In this document: one piece after another, positions 62,149 through 64,000 of the stretch | Layout of the letters: each line of letters starts with the position of its first letter | Numbering within the stretch: position 1 is the first letter of the stretch | The notes under the pieces: model-generated | Databases searched by the model: none | Seen by the model: the letters and a program-made list of their open reading frames with translations, nothing else | What the model was told of the DNA's origin: nothing | NCBI GenBank assembly: GCA_940747215.1 | Contig: CALNWS010000002.1 | Location: 62,001 to 126,000 of the forward strand | Source of the DNA: an uncultured Paraburkholderia sp. | GTDB taxonomy: Bacteria > Pseudomonadota > Gammaproteobacteria > Burkholderiales > Burkholderiaceae | Direction of reading: 5' to 3' | DNA length: 64,000 nt | Translations under genes and position numbers: made by a program

Positions 62149-63354
62149 TTATTTGCTGCCTGCTGCGGTGACACCGCCGAGCAAACCGCCGACGAGATTC
62201 GTCACCGGCGCGAGCGGATTTTTCGCCGCGCTGCCGCAGCCCGAATTGCTCGCGTTGCCACCGGTCAGTCCGCTGACGAGCGCCGTCACCGGATTGGTGG
62301 TGCCGGCGTTTTGCGTGCCGCCGGCCGTGGTGGTTGCCGTGCCGCCGACGCCGCCCGTTACGCTGATCGACAGCGAGCCCACCAGGTTGACGACCGGCGC
62401 GAGCGGGCCGCCGGAGCCCGACGTGCCGCCGAGACTGCCGAGCGGTCCGAGCAGGCCAGTGATGGGCGCGAGCGGGTTTGTCGTCGCGCCGGTGTCGCGC
62501 CGGTGAAGAGGTCGCCCGTGCTCGTGACGGTTTTGCCCAACTGACTGACCACGCCGCCGATGTCCTTACCGATCTGATCGCCCGTCTCGCCCGATACCTT
62601 CACGCCGGCTGCGTCGAGGCCGTTGCCGAGCGTGCTCAGCAGCGTGTTGAGCGGCGAGCCGAGGCCGGTCACGTTGCCGACGGTTTGCGTTGTATTCGAC
62701 ACGGCTGTGGTGATCGGATTGATGGCGGAGCTGAGTTGCGTCTCGAGCTGCTGGACGGGTTACGCTGGTGAGCGCCGTGTTCAAGTCCGATCCGACGGCG
62801 GTGACGCCCGAGCCGATACCGCCGACGACGCTGCCGGGTGTCGACGTCACCGGCGACAGCGGCGCGAGCGGTCCGCTGCCGAGACTCGATACGACACCGC
62901 CGATGGCCGTCACCGCGGCCCCCGCGTTGGACACCACGCCGGAGTGGAGGTGAGCGTTGGGCCGAGCGGATTCGTGGAGCTGCCGACGGTGCCGAGACCG
63001 GCGGCCGTGCCGTTGCTCAGCGTCTTGACGCCGTTGCCGAGGTCGGTGAGGGCGGCGCCGAAGTTGGCCGTCGTCGAACCATCGACGCTAGAGGGACGGA
63101 CGTGCCCGTCACCTTGCCGCCCGTGTCGGCGACGGTCGTGCTGACGGCGGTGACCGGGTTGCCGGCCTGAGTGATGATGTTGCCGAGAGGTGTTGAGGAG
63201 GAGGTGCCTGACATACCAGAAGTCCCCGCCCCTCCACCCGACGTCCCACCGAGCCCGCCGGTGCCTAGTGTGCTGAGTGTCGATCCGCATCCGTAGAGTG
63301 CGAGTAGCGTGGAGGTTGCACAGCGATGGCGGTCCGCCCGGCGAAAGTCTTCAT
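62149..63354 (-). pseudogene. Collagen-like triple-helix-repeat lipoprotein, frameshifted
   Basis: Low-complexity Gly/Thr/Ser/Val text typical of the Burkholderia 'collagen-like triple helix repeat-containing protein': lipobox region LLALYGCGSTLSTLGTGGLG, then NIITQAGNPVTAVSTTVADT, GSVVGGIGSGVTAVGSDLNT, TVGNVTGLGSPLNTLLSTLG and KNPLAPVTNLVGGLLGG. Start MKTFAGRTA at 63354. Frameshifts lie near 63320, 63090, 62945, 62760 and 62490, the last from an 11-bp tandem duplication. Probably surface-exposed. Confidence 0.78.
62483..62504. repeat. 11-bp tandem duplication in the collagen-like gene
   Basis: GTCGCGCCGGT is repeated at 62483-62493 and 62494-62504, shifting the frame of the collagen-like protein. 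Confidence 0.9.
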
Positions 63355-63419
63355 GATGTCCCCGCAAGACGACGTTTGATGAGGACAGTGCTGCAAATTG
63401 TACGCCAAATGTGAAAAAG

Positions 63420-64000
63420 CGCTCAATAACATGATTTCCGCGTACAGGTGCGCCGCCGGCCCGGCATTGAAGCGCAGCACATGCCAGCACGAGCGCGTTC
63501 GAAAGACCATGCGGCACGTGATAAATCCCGCCGATCGGATACGCGAGCGCGTGCACCGCGGACACCGGCGAATTCGCGAACGCCTAGCCCGCGAAGGTCG
63601 TGCCGAGCAGCATCGCTTCGCGCGCCACGCGATTGCTTCCGTCCTCGCAAGCCGGCAACAGATTGCGCGACAGCAGTTCGAGCGCCTTGACGGCGAGCAT
63701 GTCGGAAACCGGGTTCTTCAGATGCGCGGATGTGTACGCCTCGATGGCGTGAACCATCGCGCCGATGCCCGTGGCCGCCGTGGCCGCGACCGGCAGCCCG
63801 AGCGTGAGCTCGGCGTCGAGAATGGCGACGTCGGCGACGAGTTGTGGCGCCACGACGCCCATTTTCTTTGCCTCGCCGACGGTGACTATCGACACCGCGG
63901 TGACTTCCGAACCCGTGCCGGCCGTCGTCGGCATTCTGCACGAGCGGCAGACGCGACACACTTACCTTGTTCACGCCGTACATGTCGCCGAGCGATTGCT
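63420..64000 (-). pseudogene. Iron-containing alcohol dehydrogenase, truncated at both ends
   Basis: Text includes SLGDMYGVNKVSVSRLPLVQ, MPTTAGTGSEVTAVSIVTVG, VAILDAELTLGLPVAATAAT and VHAIEAYTSAHLKNPVSDML, then AFANSPVSAVHALAYPIGGI and HVPHGLSNALVL; the conserved His residues of the metal site are visible. TAG at 63585-63587 (TFAG-stop-AFANSP), in CTAGG, fits a lost Gln. Frameshifts near 63940 and 63470. The C-terminal quarter is missing and the sequence joins the collagen-like gene; the other end leaves the window. Confidence 0.87.

Overview
The window is GC-rich DNA of a Burkholderiaceae member, most like Paraburkholderia, Caballeronia or Candidatus Burkholderia. The evidence is the pcaIJ-B-D-C operon next to a LysR gene, a braI/rsaL/braR-type quorum-sensing locus, a Burkholderia-type trimeric porin, DUF4148 proteins and a collagen-like lipoprotein. 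Most genes are broken by frameshifts, premature stops, short tandem duplications or internal deletions. No transposase or insertion sequence was recognised. This degree of decay resembles the eroding genomes of heritable symbionts such as leaf-nodule Burkholderia; that placement is inference.

Layout. 1-5.5 kb: dead LivH-LivM permease, DUF1185, UPF0280 and '6-hydroxynicotinate reductase' genes with a divergent TetR regulator. 5.5-11 kb: pcaIJBDC (beta-ketoadipate pathway), only pcaC intact, with an intact divergent LysR. 11-19.5 kb: intact folE, then broken DMT exporter, DedA-rhodanese, diguanylate cyclase, CHAD, phosphate transporter and PPK2 genes. 19.6-22.8 kb: a gamma-glutamyltransferase remnant fused to a membrane flippase remnant, with a 2OG-Fe(II) oxygenase and a CDP-alcohol phosphatidyltransferase. 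23-29.4 kb: a small exported protein (intact), DUF839 protein, porin, lipoprotein and YdjM-like protein. 29.4-34.3 kb: AraC remnant, intact serine acetyltransferase, intact hypothetical and SDR genes, SMP-30 remnant. 34.9-36.7 kb: dead luxR-type and luxI-type genes around an intact rsaL. 36.9-42.9 kb: Usp remnant, an FNR gene shortened in frame, an intact EgtB-like gene, a decayed Clp ATPase, an intact DUF4148 gene. 43.2-51 kb: GntR/MFS/isocitrate-lyase-family remnants, sugar-binding protein, LRR-kinase, intact ogt, broken hydrolase. 51.3-57.3 kb: intact dienelactone hydrolase, an AT-rich stretch, porin, TRAP, VOC, RuBisCO-like and KaiC-like remnants, intact squalene/phytoene synthase. 57.4-64 kb: small exported proteins, a decayed nitrate/sulfonate/taurine-type ABC importer, response regulator, collagen-like lipoprotein and iron-alcohol dehydrogenase remnants.

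Genes that still read through are mostly housekeeping or short: folE, serine acetyltransferase, squalene/phytoene synthase, ogt, an EgtB-like protein, rsaL, pcaC, LysR, SDR, dienelactone hydrolase and a few small proteins. Catabolic, transport and signalling genes are nearly all lost.

Four mutation classes recur and are the most notable content: premature TAG codons concentrated in CTAGG (explained by CCAGG to CTAGG), perfect short tandem duplications often 13-14 bp long, apparent in-frame deletions between short repeats, and one quasipalindrome-templated insertion. 'Natural' sequences used for comparison come from knowledge of the families, not from a search.
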